Below, one piece after another: positions 30,869 to 41,727 of a stretch of DNA of 64,000 bases. The notes under the pieces were generated by a model. The model saw only the letters and a list, made by a program, of their open reading frames with translations, did not search any database and was not told the origin of the DNA. How positions within the stretch are numbered: position 1 is the first letter of the stretch; each line of letters opens with the position of its first letter. The position numbers and the translations under genes are program-made. The DNA lies in NCBI GenBank assembly GCA_001599975.1, contig BCIO01000002.1:2243883-2307882 (forward strand). The letters are read 5' to 3'. The stretch is from Cystobasidiopsis lactophilus (Eukaryota; Basidiomycota; Agaricostilbomycetes; Agaricostilbales; Chionosphaeraceae).

Positions 30869-32156
30869 ATGCCCTTCTACCCTTCTCCGTATGACAAGGC
30901 TGGTCTGTTCGATGCTGAGCTATCGAAAGTGGATGTAAGCCCTATGTTCGTTGCCAGGGCCCAGGAAACGGCCAGGCTGAATGCCAGCTGTTTGCAGTTT
31001 TGCGAGGCGAGTAACGACTTGACGATTCGTCTGTCTGCTTGCCTTGACGTTTACACTCCCGGCACAGATCAACTTTCAAGTGACGCCCTACATCGCAGAG
31101 TGAGTGGCAGCCAGTTTCCAAAGGTGAAGTTGGTTGCCCACGACGTGTCGTTAGATTCGCCAATACTCTTTCAAACTTGGCCTATGTCTTTTTTGGTGCT
31201 CTTGGGCTGTACTACATGCAGCAGGAGCGCTTGCCAAAACGCGCTCAGTTGTGTTGTGCTGCCCTGATCCTCATCGGCGTCGGTTCAACGATATTTCATG
31301 CGACCCTCCTGCACATTACTCAAATGATGGTGAGCTTTCTGAAAAAACAAATGAATGCAAACTGAGCTTGGATTGCCTCAGGACGATATGTGAGCTTCTT
31401 CGTTCAGGGCGACCAAGATTTTGTGCTAACCTTTCTTATATAAAGTCCGATGATGATTCAAGTATCCGTCGCTCTTTATGCAGCTCTGACCAACAAGCCT
31501 GATGTCACGTTCAACGCCTGGGCGGGCACGCTTTTGATCGCCATCAATTCCTTGACGATCTATGGAGAGTTCGTCCTTCATTTCCTTCGCTCAGGCGCTG
31601 TGCTTGGGTTCACTGACGCTCAAGTACAGCTTGAACCACTGGAACCCTGTCATCCACTACACCGCCTTTGGATTAGTGATTGCGGCCTCGACCTTTCGCA
31701 TCCTTCAGCTCTTTCTATATAGCCCGTCCGTCCCTCAAGCCAAGCGTGGCGAGTTTGGTGCCCTCTATCTGAGAGGCTTGAGTATATTCCTGGTGAGCTG
31801 GTCTCTGTGTTGTCTTGCTCATCCGTTTTCACTGAGTTGTTTTCCAATAGCTCGGCTTTGCGATATGGAATCTCGACAACATCTTTTGCGATCAACTCCG
31901 TTCGTTTCGAGCTCGTATCGGCATGCCACAAGCGTTAATCTTTGAAGGTGAGAGCCGTGTTTGCCACCGTCCTTGATCTGGCTGAGGTAGAACAGGGCAC
32001 GCTTACTGGCACTTGCTGACAGCTTGGGGAACCTATCTCCTGATCACTGGTGGAACAGCCCTGTGCCTTCATGCAGGGGATCCGTCAGCGCCTTGCGAGA
32101 TTAGGACAGGCTTCTTGGGCTTGCCTTTCGTGCGGCGCCACTTGCGCAAGGAGTGA
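30869..32156 (+). CDS. Alkaline ceramidase
   Basis: This integral ER/Golgi enzyme hydrolyses (phyto)ceramide to a sphingoid base and fatty acid; the yeast relatives are YPC1 and YDC1. Nine exons (30869-30934, 30998-31006, 31068-31099, 31155-31329, 31382-31389, 31446-31572, 31625-31792, 31851-31947, 31996-32156) give 280 residues. The family pattern is kept: VDFCEINFQVTPYIAEFANTLSN near the start, IGVGSTIFHATLLH (zinc and catalytic Ser/His), QMMDDIP, and HAYWHLLTAWG in the last helix with the HxxxH pair. Seven hydrophobic segments fit the fold. Two exons are tiny, 9 nt (30998-31006) and 8 nt (31382-31389). The intron after the first begins with GC rather than GT. Both tiny exons are demanded by conserved residues, and the total length is a whole number of codons. 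It shares a 71-bp divergent promoter with RRG9. Confidence 0.86.
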
Positions 32157-32514
32157 AGCCATCTGGCTTCCCTCGTTGCCTTTGTCCATTAGATATACTA
32201 GACACTAGCTCACTGACCTTAATACGAACGACACTTCACTTTCGCACGAGCATGAATTTTGACTCTTTCGCCGCCACCGCCATCATTGCCGCTGTTGCCC
32301 TATGCGTGCCCTTTTCGCATAAATCCATGCGCCTGCCTCCTGGTTCTGTAGATTCGACTCGAAAGATGAAGGTGCTCTTGCCAGCACTTCTGATAAGGAC
32401 GACGGCTTGGCCATTGTTTTGATCGACAAATGCGCGAGGGAACCTTTTCAACATTGCCGGCATCGGGCTTTGCTACCAAGGTCTTTCTGCTCTTTTGCTC
32501 CATCGGCCAACAAG
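32157..32514 (+). promoter_or_regulatory. Upstream region of the MFS gene
   Basis: This 358-bp gap lies between two forward genes. No convincing coding frame is seen. Confidence 0.4.
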
Positions 32515-34538
32515 ATGTCACTGCAGGGGCCGGACCTGATTCCGGGCACCGTCCTCCTCTTGCAACACAGCAAAGGCAGCTCGCGCGCTTCAGCTGAGAG
32601 CATTGTGTTGGTTCCGCAGCCGACGCAAAACCCCAAGGACCCCCTGCGCTGGTCGAAGCTGCGCAAGAACTACCATTATAGTCTGATTACAGTGTGGTAA
32701 GGATGGCTTATGGTGGGCAGGGTTGGGCTCTGAAACAATGGGTCCTGCTAGGATCTTCATCATCTCCGCCACCAACAACTGGACGGGACCCGTTTTCAAC
32801 ACAATTCAGTCAGACCTGAATGTAACCAGCGACAACATGACAGGCGGTGAGCGTTTGCGTGGTGTTTGACTGCTTCAGCGCTCACCCGTGATGGTTTTCC
32901 TTGTTTGAAAGGTATTGCCGTCCTTTACTTCGGTTTGGCAATAGGCGCATATTTCTTCAATGCTGCTGGCATGGTCTGGGGACGACGGCCCATTTACCTG
33001 CTGGCCACCTTGTTGACACTAGCGTCTGGGCTGGTTGCTTACTACATGAAGAAGTGCGGCCCTTTTTAGGATAAGACTCCATTGACTGATCTTAAGAGCA
33101 GCACGGCGGGCTATTATGTCTTCAACCTTTTGGCAGGGTTGGGATGCGCGCCGTCGGACTCGCTGTTGGAAGTCACGATTTCCGACCTGTACTTCGTACA
33201 TCAAAGGGGCAGCAAGATGGCTTTGTACCTCGGTACATTATCTTCCCCATGGTTTTGATCTCACACTGAGCACAAAGGAACCAGGGATGCTCTACTTTGG
33301 CTCCTTCGCTGGGCCGACTTTGGCCGGCTTCATCAGTGGCAACAAGACGCTCGGCTACTGGCGCTTCAACGGCTTGCTCACTGCGATCGTGATTGGGGCT
33401 CTATGCGTGGTGATGATCTTCACGCTTGAGGATACAACGTTTTACCGCCGCAAAGAGACGCATGTGGAAGTTACCACCGTAGAGCTTCCACGAGGGGACG
33501 CCGCCGATGCAGAGGACGAGGAGAAGAAGGGACTGGACGAGAAGAGTGGTCTGGAGAAGGACGATGTCGTCGTATCGGCCCATGTCATCACGGCCGAAGA
33601 GCTGGTCATAGCGCCACCGCCAAAATATCTGGATGCGATGCGACTCATTCACAAATCAGAAGAGCCCTCAAGGTACATTGACCACCTGATCCGCCCCCTG
33701 AAGTGCATCACGTTCGTTGCTTCTTCGGTCGCAGCTGAGAGCCCGTCTAAGCTTTTCTGTGCAGCTTTCCCATCGTCCTCTGGGTCGGCGTCGTTTACGG
33801 CCTGGGCGTCAGCTGGCTGGCTCTATTGACATCGACTCAAGTCACGATTTTGAGCGGCCCTCCGTACAACTTCTCTGTCCAAGCCATCGCTCTGTCCAAC
33901 CTCGGTCCCGGCGTGGGAAGTTTGATCGGCCTCCTTTACGCTGGACCAGTGGCGGATCGTTTCTTTCTTTGGATGGCTCGCAGGAACAACGGCGTTTCTG
34001 AGCCGGAGCATCGCCTGTGGACGATCCTTCCAGCGGCCGTCATACTTATGATTGGACTTTTGCTCTATGGGCTGGCCAAAGATGCTCGGCTTCACTGGTT
34101 TGTCAACATCTTGGGCCAGGCCATGATCGGCTTCAGCCAAGTCGCCTGTGGAAGCATCGCCATCTCGTATCTTTTGGACTGCTACAAAGGCATCGCCTCC
34201 AACGTGGTGGTCTTGGTCATTGTGATCAGGAACTGCTTCGCAGCTGGTTTCACGTACTTGATCACCCCCTGGATCACTTCGCAAGGCATCAGAAAGGTAT
34301 CATGGTTTTGCCACCTGCTTTCACTGGCTGATGCTTGGGACGCAGACGAACATCGAGATGGCTATGCTGGCTCTGGTCGTGAATGGCAGCGCACTCTTCA
34401 TCAGTGAGCCTCTTTACGCTTGCACACATTCCCATCTGATGTACAAGCAAACCAGTCTTCTGGGGCAAGCGAATGCGAAGGGCGAGTGCGAGGAAGTATA
34501 TGGCTCTGATGGCGGAGTTTGGGGGCACGGAACATTAG
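32515..34538 (+). CDS. MFS transporter, DHA1 (drug:H+ antiporter) type
   Basis: Eight exons (32515-32696, 32752-32846, 32912-33053, 33102-33232, 33285-33711, 33765-34296, 34346-34403, 34456-34538) give 549 residues. The N-terminal cytosolic text ILVPQP-type then DPLRWSKLRKN is the usual lead-in of fungal DHA1/HOL1-like carriers. MFS motif A is seen as GMVWGRRPIYLL. Twelve helices can be placed, six on each side of a charged central loop (33440-33660) rich in Asp, Glu and Lys. The second half carries NLGPGVGSLIGLLYAGPVADR. Substrate and direction (drug, polyamine or organic cation export) cannot be deduced. The intron at 33712 uses a gttcgt donor. There is no obvious partner among the neighbours. 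Confidence 0.85.
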
Positions 34539-34665
34539 ATGATGGTCTTAGATGGTGTATGGTATACCCAATGTGTCGATGCGGAACCAAAAGCGGACCT
34601 CGCTGAGCTGGACGAAGAGCCGCTGCCAACTTTTTGGAGGCGGACCGCCCAGTCGATCAGAAGAG

Positions 34666-35566
34666 ATGGCCTGCACTTGCCGCCGTGGTTATGCGTCTAC
34701 AGCATCTGCAGTGGCTCAAGCGACCAAACCAGCCAGCAGCAGCCGCAGAACCCGGCTCGTCGCCGCCTGTTTGGTGTCGAGGCCGCCTTTGACCTTGGCT
34801 CCGCTGGCGCCGTTCGAATCCGCCTACTACGCCTACTCGAAGCGCATCCGCAAAGCTTTGAGCGACGACTTTGACGCCGAGTGGTTCTTCCGCAAGGGCA
34901 GCCAGGCCGAGCAAACTTTTCAAGAGCAGGAGGCCAAGCTCGCCGTCGACCCGCCAGACGTGGCCGCCCAGCAGGCGCCGCCGGAGAATGCCAACGACTC
35001 CAACACGACCAGCTTGAACAGACAGCTGCACCGGACGCTCTATTTATTGCTCAGAAAAGAGCGCAAAGCGGGCGAAAAGGGAGCCTGGCAATTTCGTGCG
35101 TTCTTTTGCGCTCTTCAAGCCTGTCTCCCTGTCAATGCTGAATGACTTGCGCAACAGCACAAGGAGGGATAGAGGAGTCTGACGGGACGTTAAAGGCGGC
35201 GGCGTTAAGAGAGCTGGAGGAGGAAGTCGGCCCCAACATGGATCTCTTCACGCCCTCCAAAGTGCCAGCTGCCGTCTACTCCTACTCAGTCCCTGCCTCT
35301 TCTTCTTTATCTAAGGACTACGACGACATCAAGGTGCGCGCTGGCTCTCTTTCTAGCGCGATGTCCTGGGCTCCCGTTGACTGGGTCGTGCTCAGGTCTT
35401 CTTCATCCCTGCCCGCATCCTCCGAGGGCAAGCCAAATTAACAGCACAAGCCAAGACGGAGAAGATTGCCGAGTTTGCATGGCTAACAAGAGAGGAGGTC
35501 GAAGCGAAGGTCGACCCGGAGTACTGGGATCTGGCGCTCAAGCAAGGCCACTTGCTGGAATTTTGA
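34666..35566 (+). CDS. Mitochondrial large-subunit ribosomal protein mL46 (Nudix-like)
   Basis: Three exons (34666-35095, 35158-35333, 35396-35566) with 62-nt introns give 258 residues. The N-terminus is rich in Arg, Ser and Ala (CRRGYASTASAVAQATKPAS), fitting mitochondrial import. The body matches mL46: ESAYYAYSKRIRKALSDDFD, WFFRKGS, LYLLLRKERKAGEKGAWQFP, then GGIEESDGTLKAAALRELEE, a Nudix box that is degenerate in this family, and FAWLTREEVEAKV near the end. mL46 is a structural Nudix fold and is not thought to be catalytic. The start at 34666 was chosen over upstream in-frame ATGs at 34552 and 34579, because the MFS gene ends at 34538. It converges on the serine-rich gene. Confidence 0.87.
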
Positions 35567-35930
35567 GAGCCCTTTAGGGTCTCTTCAATCCAAAGTCTTA
35601 GGCACTCAGAATTGAGCAGTTCGCCTTTTTGAGAAATGGCCAAAAGGCTCCAGGAGCCAGATTGCCACGGCCTGGGCAAAAGTCAAGACTGGAGAGTGGC
35701 GACAATAGCAAGTTTGCCATATCCAAAACAGTATAGTACAAACAAGAACCCGAACAGCGACAGAAAAGCGAAAGGAATCCCGACTACATGACAGAAGCGG
35801 CCTTGGAACCGAGCCTAAAAGACAATAAGATACCAAATCATTTCCTTGCGTTTGTCTTGTCTTGCCTTCTTTTGGACAAATAGGGTGTGACAATCTTCGA
35901 GGACAATAACAGTGACAAAGTTGAGGCGGA
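35567..35930. terminator. Shared 3' region of convergent genes
   Basis: This 364-bp gap lies between the stops of mL46 (plus) and the serine-rich gene (minus). It is A-rich at 35700-35850 on the plus strand. No coding potential is seen. Confidence 0.4.
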
Positions 35931-38158
35931 TCAAGATTTGCTTGAGAACAGCGAGTAGTCGGCCGTGATTTGGATCGGACGACCGCGTGAGATGACGGAG
36001 GCCACGCCAGAATACGAGCCGCAACCGCAATACTCGCAGTCCTGTAGTGCACTCGTTAGAGTCTGTAGTGCGACAAGGGGCAGGCAGCCAAAGAGCTCAC
36101 CTTTTGGCAGGCACTGGCCAAGAGACCATCCCGCTCCTTTTTCAGCGCCGCGTTCTCCAGCTCCAGCTTCCTGATCTGTTGTTCGAGCTCCCAGATTGAC
36201 GAGGCCCTGGGGTTGCTTCCATCTGGCGTGAACGTTGCAGGTGGCGACAGGGAAAAGCTGGGCGAGGTGGGGGAGCGGAGGGCGTTGGGTGGGAAGCCCG
36301 GCGTGGACGGGGTGGTGCTAGCCACCGAGGGCGTGTCAAACAGAGAGCTGGAGGATGACATTTGAGTTGGCGAGGAAACAGAGCGAGGCGAAGAAGGCTT
36401 GGGGGCGCCTTGGGAGGTGTGAAAGGAAATGGGTGCCAGCATCTCCTTGGCGAAGTTGTCCGAAAAGGCCATGGAGACTGGCCGTAGGTTCAGACTTGGC
36501 AGACCATCTTTGCCCATCCGGCGGCCCGGTGCCAGGCCGTTCGTGGGCGGTGTCGCCAAAAAGCTGATGGCCGCACCCGGTCGGACAGGTGCTGACATGG
36601 GGCCAGGGATCGGCATCTGCGAGGGCGGCACCTTGATGGAGATGTTACTGTGCCGACTGGGACTGCCTTGGGGCGAAGACGCCACGCCCGGGATCGGCGG
36701 TGGCGGCGAGGCGTCCTCCTTCTTGAACAGCTTCAAGAATCCGGACCGCTTGCCCTTGAGCGTCTTGACACCCTTGTCGTAACTGCCGGTGTTAGACTCG
36801 AAGCTCGGCCCGCGTTGCTCGTAGGAGTCGCCCGATGGGCGGGATGAGCTGTTGCTGGTTGCCAGCCTCTCCTTTTCAGCCCTTGCTCTTGCTTCGTCCA
36901 ACGAAATGAGCTTCAGCGGCTGACTGTTTTGCTGAGCTTTGATCTGCTCCAGCAAAGACATGTTGGCATCGAGCGTGTCAGCCGAGGAGAGCGAGTTCAT
37001 CGAAGTGGAAGCTGTGGTAGCGGTCGTGGGCCTTGATGAGCTGAAGGCGGTCAGGAGGGACGAAGAGGACTCAGATCCAGAGAGGATGGAAGCGGGAGTG
37101 ACCACCTTAGGGAAGTGATGAGATGTTGAAGGGGGAGTGGTGGGCTTCGCAACGGTGCTGCCAGCGCTAGAGACCGAAGAAGCCAAGTCCGGCAAAGGTG
37201 GCGCATCGGACGACGGAACGAAAAGGGCGGAAGAGGTAAGAGTCGGTGTGAACTGGCTGTTGATGCTGCTCGCGCCCACCGAGTTCTTGCGGCGCATGAT
37301 CAGCTTAGGCCCTTGACGCAGCTTGGCGCCGTCGTCTTGCGCCATGTCGAAGTCAAGGAAAGAGTCACCAGGAGTCGGCGTGTTAGGCGCACTGCTCTTG
37401 GTCTTCTTGTGGCTGTTGCTGCTGGAGTTAAGGACCGAGAAGGGCGTTCGGCTCCGCTTCTCCGGGCTTTCAGGCGTTGGCGAAGAGTTGCGGCGCGGGC
37501 GGCCGAGCGTTGGTGTGACCGCAGACACCTCTTCAGCGATGGCCTGGTCATCCCAAGGCGCAGGCGAAAGGATTTTCATTTTAGGGGCGAGGAAAGACTG
37601 CATGCGCTGGCCCTTAGCCGGACCAGGCAGCAAGGTGCCATAGCCAGCCAACGGAACGTCGAGGTCGGTGGTAGAATTGAGGGAGGAAATCGACGAGAGG
37701 GAGGCGCTGGCCGAGTGCCTTTGAAAGCGCCTGGTCGAAGAAGGATCCTCGGTGGCCGCGCTGATCTCGGAAGGACCTGTGGCGGAGGAAGGGTTGCGGG
37801 CGCGAACAATGGTGGCCTGCTTGACACTGGCGAGGCTGGGGGAGTAGTCGCTGCCGGCTGGGGCGTTGGCGGCTTCAGCGAATGCGCAGGTCGCCGCCAA
37901 AATAAACAACAACTCACAGACGGGGTCCTCGATGGATATCACGGGCGTCATGTGGCTGACATCGTCATCGTCCAGCCTAGGCGAAGCAGAGGAGGCCGTC
38001 CAAGCCTCTGAGGCCTCGGAACAGCGCGAGTCGGAGCGAGGGCCAGCTGTCGCCCAGGCATGCGGAGGTTGGTAACTTTTGCGAGCGCGCGCAATCAGCA
38101 ACTCGGACAGCCTAGAGCGGTAATCGGCAGCGGCAGGAGCGTACGACATGGTGTCCAT
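35931..38158 (-). CDS. Serine/proline-rich protein with conserved-looking cysteine tail
   Basis: Not recognised. Three exons (37918-38158, 36101-37872, 35931-36041) give 707 residues. Most of the protein is predicted disordered and rich in Ser, Pro and Thr. Ordered-looking islands are an N-terminal helix (YRSRLSELLIARARKSY), a helix near residue 400 (NMSLLEQIKAQQNSQPLKLISLDEARARAEKERL), a basic GKRSGFLKLFKKEDASPPPP segment, and a C-terminal coiled coil (SIWELEQQIRKLELENAALKKE). The last exon adds CEYCGCGSYSGVASVISRGR, a CxxCxC motif that was found only by splicing. The first intron (37873-37917, 45 nt) contains no stop and keeps frame, so it could be retained. A polarity or cell-cycle adaptor is imaginable, but nothing proves it. 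Confidence 0.6.
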
Positions 38159-38656
38159 GCAAGGAGCAGCGGAGTGCGCCTCCCAAGCCTAAAATTCCTT
38201 CCAATGCCGGCTGGCCAGCAGGAATTCTTGGAGTGGAGGCCTTTGAATTGTTCCAGGCGGCGGCGCTCCTGAGTCTGGTTGACCTTTTTGGTCGCCAGGG
38301 GCACGTTGCTGGTCGCTGGAGCTAAAAGAGAGTAGGGAAGAAAGAGTGGAATGGGCGTTTAACGAGCGGAGGCCCTAGCGTCGTGATGCGTGGGAACGGC
38401 GGACGAGTTCACAGCCTCTCTGGCAGCGGGTGGCGACCGTCTCTCTGGTGAGCACAGTGAAGCTGGTCGACAAGGACGAAGAGTGATTGAGCCTTGAAAC
38501 AACAGACGTTTAGAGTTCAGGTTGCTTGTCGTGAGCGCGCGCGCTCTTGACCGCGTTCCAGGAAAACAATAACAAATCGCCTCTCTCGACGCAAAGGGCA
38601 ACAGGCAAAGATCAGCTTTTCTGTGTAGTACAAATTTCCCGTCAAGATCGCGAATC
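38159..38656 (-). promoter_or_regulatory. Promoter of the serine-rich gene
   Basis: This 498-bp gap lies between two minus-strand genes. Small open frames on both strands show no family similarity. I see nothing else. Confidence 0.4.
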
Positions 38657-41388
38657 TCAACCGAAATGAGTGGGTCGGGGAGGGGCGAGGTGGCGAGCGG
38701 ACTGTCGTCGGCGCGCAGTCGCGGCGCCAGTGCAAGCAGCAGCTGGGTAGGGCAGGCCGTTGCCCGAGAAGGCGTTGGGGTAGTCGCAGCCAGAGATAGG
38801 GGTGTAGGCCGAAGAAGTGTCCGCCGAGTTGGCCCATCCGTTGCCCATCGTCGCTCCGGAAGCCATGCTCGTCATTGTGGCAACAGGCATTGTGATGGGC
38901 GAGGCCGTAGGAGTGTAAGAGTAAAGGTTGTCCACAGTCGGGAAGCCCATGAGCGATGTTGGCGGCCAGACGGTGAAGTTGCTCGACGCAGCGGCTGCGA
39001 TGGTGCCGGCTCCAGCACCGCCTGTCTGCCAGGCCGAGAATGGTGGGCTCCAGGCCACTGGAGTGGCGGCAGGCAGGTTGTACTCGGAAGCGTATAGGTT
39101 GCAGGCGCCGACAGCTTGTCTGCGAGCGGGCAAGAGGACAGACATCAGGACCTCATTTCTCGAAATCGCGCGAGGGCTACGTACCTCGGGTCAGCTGGGA
39201 TCCAGCCTTGCTCGTAGCCAAGCTGGTAGGACCACAGCGGGTTGGGGATCTCGCCGGTCAAGTTGGCACCCATCTTCCACGACTGCGCGACTCCGCCCTT
39301 CAGCCTCGGCAATGGCAATGGCAAAGCAATTTTAGAGAACCCACCCAGTAGAACGAGTTGCGGGAGAAGTCCATGTACATTTGGGTCAGCGCCTTGAGTT
39401 TGGTCTTGAACGTGTCATCGAAATCGTGGTAGTTGACATAGTCGCTGCAAGTGCCATTGGGTGTCGTGGGCACCGAGGCGTTATAGTCGCCAGCATAATG
39501 ACTCCCGTAGCCGAGGCCGTTGATGTATTGCCCGCAGTCGTTCGTCGCCAAACACCTGCCCGCCACCAGTTGTCAGCAAAAGTGTCGTAAAAGCTTGCAG
39601 GTCTTCGAAACTCTTACCACTCGCCACCAAAGGTATAGCCAAAGTCGCGCAGAGAAGTGTTCATGCCGCCGCCCCACCACTCGCACGGGCGGGTCAGCTC
39701 AGTTTGGATGTCGCCGCCAATGAAGTTGGCGGGCGAGTAGGCGAGGTAGTAGTGGATTTCCAGCGCCAATCGGTCAGCACCAGTCAGGAAACCAGGCCAG
39801 AGGTTGTCGGCAATGAAGCCATCGTGAATTGCGATCATGGGTCCCTTGCCGGCACCGACGCCGCTCGCCTCGCGGATGGTCTTGTAAGCTTCGAGGTAGC
39901 TGTGGACCTCCAATCTTAGCCCTTGGGCTCTGCGGTCAAGCTGGAAGGCTTACAAGGCGCGGACTTGGTCGCCACCAATGTTGTCGTACGCGACTTCGTT
40001 GGCGAGGGCGAACAACGGGACGATGGGCACGTACTCTGGCTGCGAGACAAACTCGGCCAAGGTGCGGATGTAGCCAAGCGATCGCTGGGCGTTGGCAATG
40101 CCCATGACACCTGCAAAGAGAGCACCAAGACGGTGAGACAGAGGAACGCGAGAAAACGTGCAAGAGATGGCTTCACCCATGAGCAAGTTGATGGTGCCAA
40201 CCTTGCCAGAGTGGTTTTGACCGTTCTGAGAGCCGGGGAGAGCGTGGAAGTCGAACTCGCAACGCAAGCCGTACTTGCGCGCCCATTCGAGCGCCTTCAA
40301 CACATATTTCCAGCCCACGCCTTCCAAAAACGGCTCCCCTTCGTACGTCTCAATGAACCAGTATGGCACTGGCAGTCGGATCCAATTCAAGCCAGCACCT
40401 GCGATTTCGGCAAAGTCCTTTTCGGTCTGTGCAGGAGAATAGGGGTTTGTCATTTGTTCGTGGGCGGGTGAGCTGTTGAGCGAGAAAAACGCACAATGAA
40501 AGTGTTGTAATGGTCCTCCATAGCCGTGCTGAGGTTAGCTCCCCATTGCAAGGAGAGGCCCCATTCGTCAGTGATGGGATTTGCCGTGTTGGCGTAGGGC
40601 TCATAAAGAGCGGGCACGATGAACGGCTGCGGCGGAGTCACCGATGAGCGTCCAAGCACTATATGAGTAGCTAAGCTGCTCACCTCCAGGACGAACCAGC
40701 CTCCCAAATTGACACCGTTGATGCGCATGTTCGAAAAGTCCCAAGTCTCGCTGAGCGGCGGGTTGTCTGATCGGCACTGCGCGCTGAAATCGCCAGGTGT
40801 CGACACCCAGAAGCCTCCGAAGGTGTTGTTGTAGACGAAGGTGCTGCCGTCCTCTTGTGTCACGATCGACTTGTCGTAGCCCACCGTCCCGTTCTTGGCA
40901 GTGTGGGTGGACCCGCCTGGCCCGCTGCTGCCGCTGCTGGCATCGCTACCGATCTTGTGTGTTGCAAAGAGCACGCCGACTACGACGCCGGCGATGACTG
41001 GAGGTAGGCATTCGGATGAGCAAAGCGCGTCTTGTTTATTTTGGCGGTAAAACGCACTCAGCACCAACAAGATGACGGCGCCAATGATCCACCACTTCTT
41101 CTTGGAGCCTTCGGACTGGGACTGCTGCAGCTTGCGCCCGTAGGAGAGCTCGGGCACGCCGGCACCCGCTCCCGCGCCAGCAAGGTGAGCCTTGGAGGAG
41201 TTCGAATCGGCATAGCCGGCCTTCTCTTGGTGGTTCGAGTGGAACGAGTGTTGCGACTCAAGGCCTGGGTGCGAGTACATGGCTTGCTGAGGCGGGAAGT
41301 AGTCAAACTGCTGCTGCTCGTCCTGCTGCAAGCGCGGCGAGTACTGCATCTCGTGCGCCTGAGGCTGGGGGACGTTCCTGTACGCCAT
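38657..41388 (-). CDS. GH5 exo-beta-1,3-glucanase, type II membrane-anchored
   Basis: GH5 (GH5_9-type) glucan 1,3-beta-glucosidases trim or remodel wall beta-glucan. Nine exons (41058-41388, 40684-40997, 40495-40626, 40177-40426, 39954-40110, 39618-39914, 39345-39555, 39185-39282, 38657-39119) give 750 residues. A cytosolic N-terminus of about 98 residues precedes one helix (WWIIGAVILLVLIIAGVVVG), so the enzyme would sit outside the membrane, as in the EXG2/ExgD group. Domain marks are INGVNLGGWFVLEPFIVP, GLNWIRLPVPYWFIE, DFHALPGSQNG, FALANEV (acid/base Glu), FGGEWC (nucleophile Glu) and FYWSWKMG. The C-terminal 130 residues are Ser/Thr/Ala-rich and end in basic text. The helix is continuous only after a 60-nt stop-free intron (40998-41057) is removed. 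Intron 39915-39953 is only 39 nt. Confidence 0.9.
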
Positions 41389-41727
41389 CCCTGGCGTGTG
41401 TGGTGTGTAAGGAGTGGACTGGAGCTACTAGGGCACCGAGAATAGGAGGTTTCGCCAGAGGCGGTGGTGCGGGAGCAAGACGCGTTGAGCCGTCGCAGAT
41501 CGCTGGGCCGCTGGCCAAGCGGTCAATGCTCTTGGCTCGGAATGTTGCAGGTAAACGCGGTATGAATGCAAGAGGGTAACAGGCTCTGTGATGGGTACAA
41601 AGAAAGTCCTGCATACACGGCGAACAACAGTTTGCTCTCGGGATCGCCTAGTCCACACCTGAACATCGGATCACCACGGCTGATGGCCTTGTCGGCCTTA
41701 TTCGTCAAACATCCTTTGAGGGCATAT
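41389..41727 (-). promoter_or_regulatory. Promoter of the GH5 gene
   Basis: This 339-bp gap lies between minus-strand genes. No coding frame or site is recognised. Confidence 0.4.

Noticed and set aside
37313-38011. 232-codon forward frame opposite the serine-rich gene
   Set aside because: Shadow of the Ser/Pro-rich frame; arginine/glycine-rich and without motifs.
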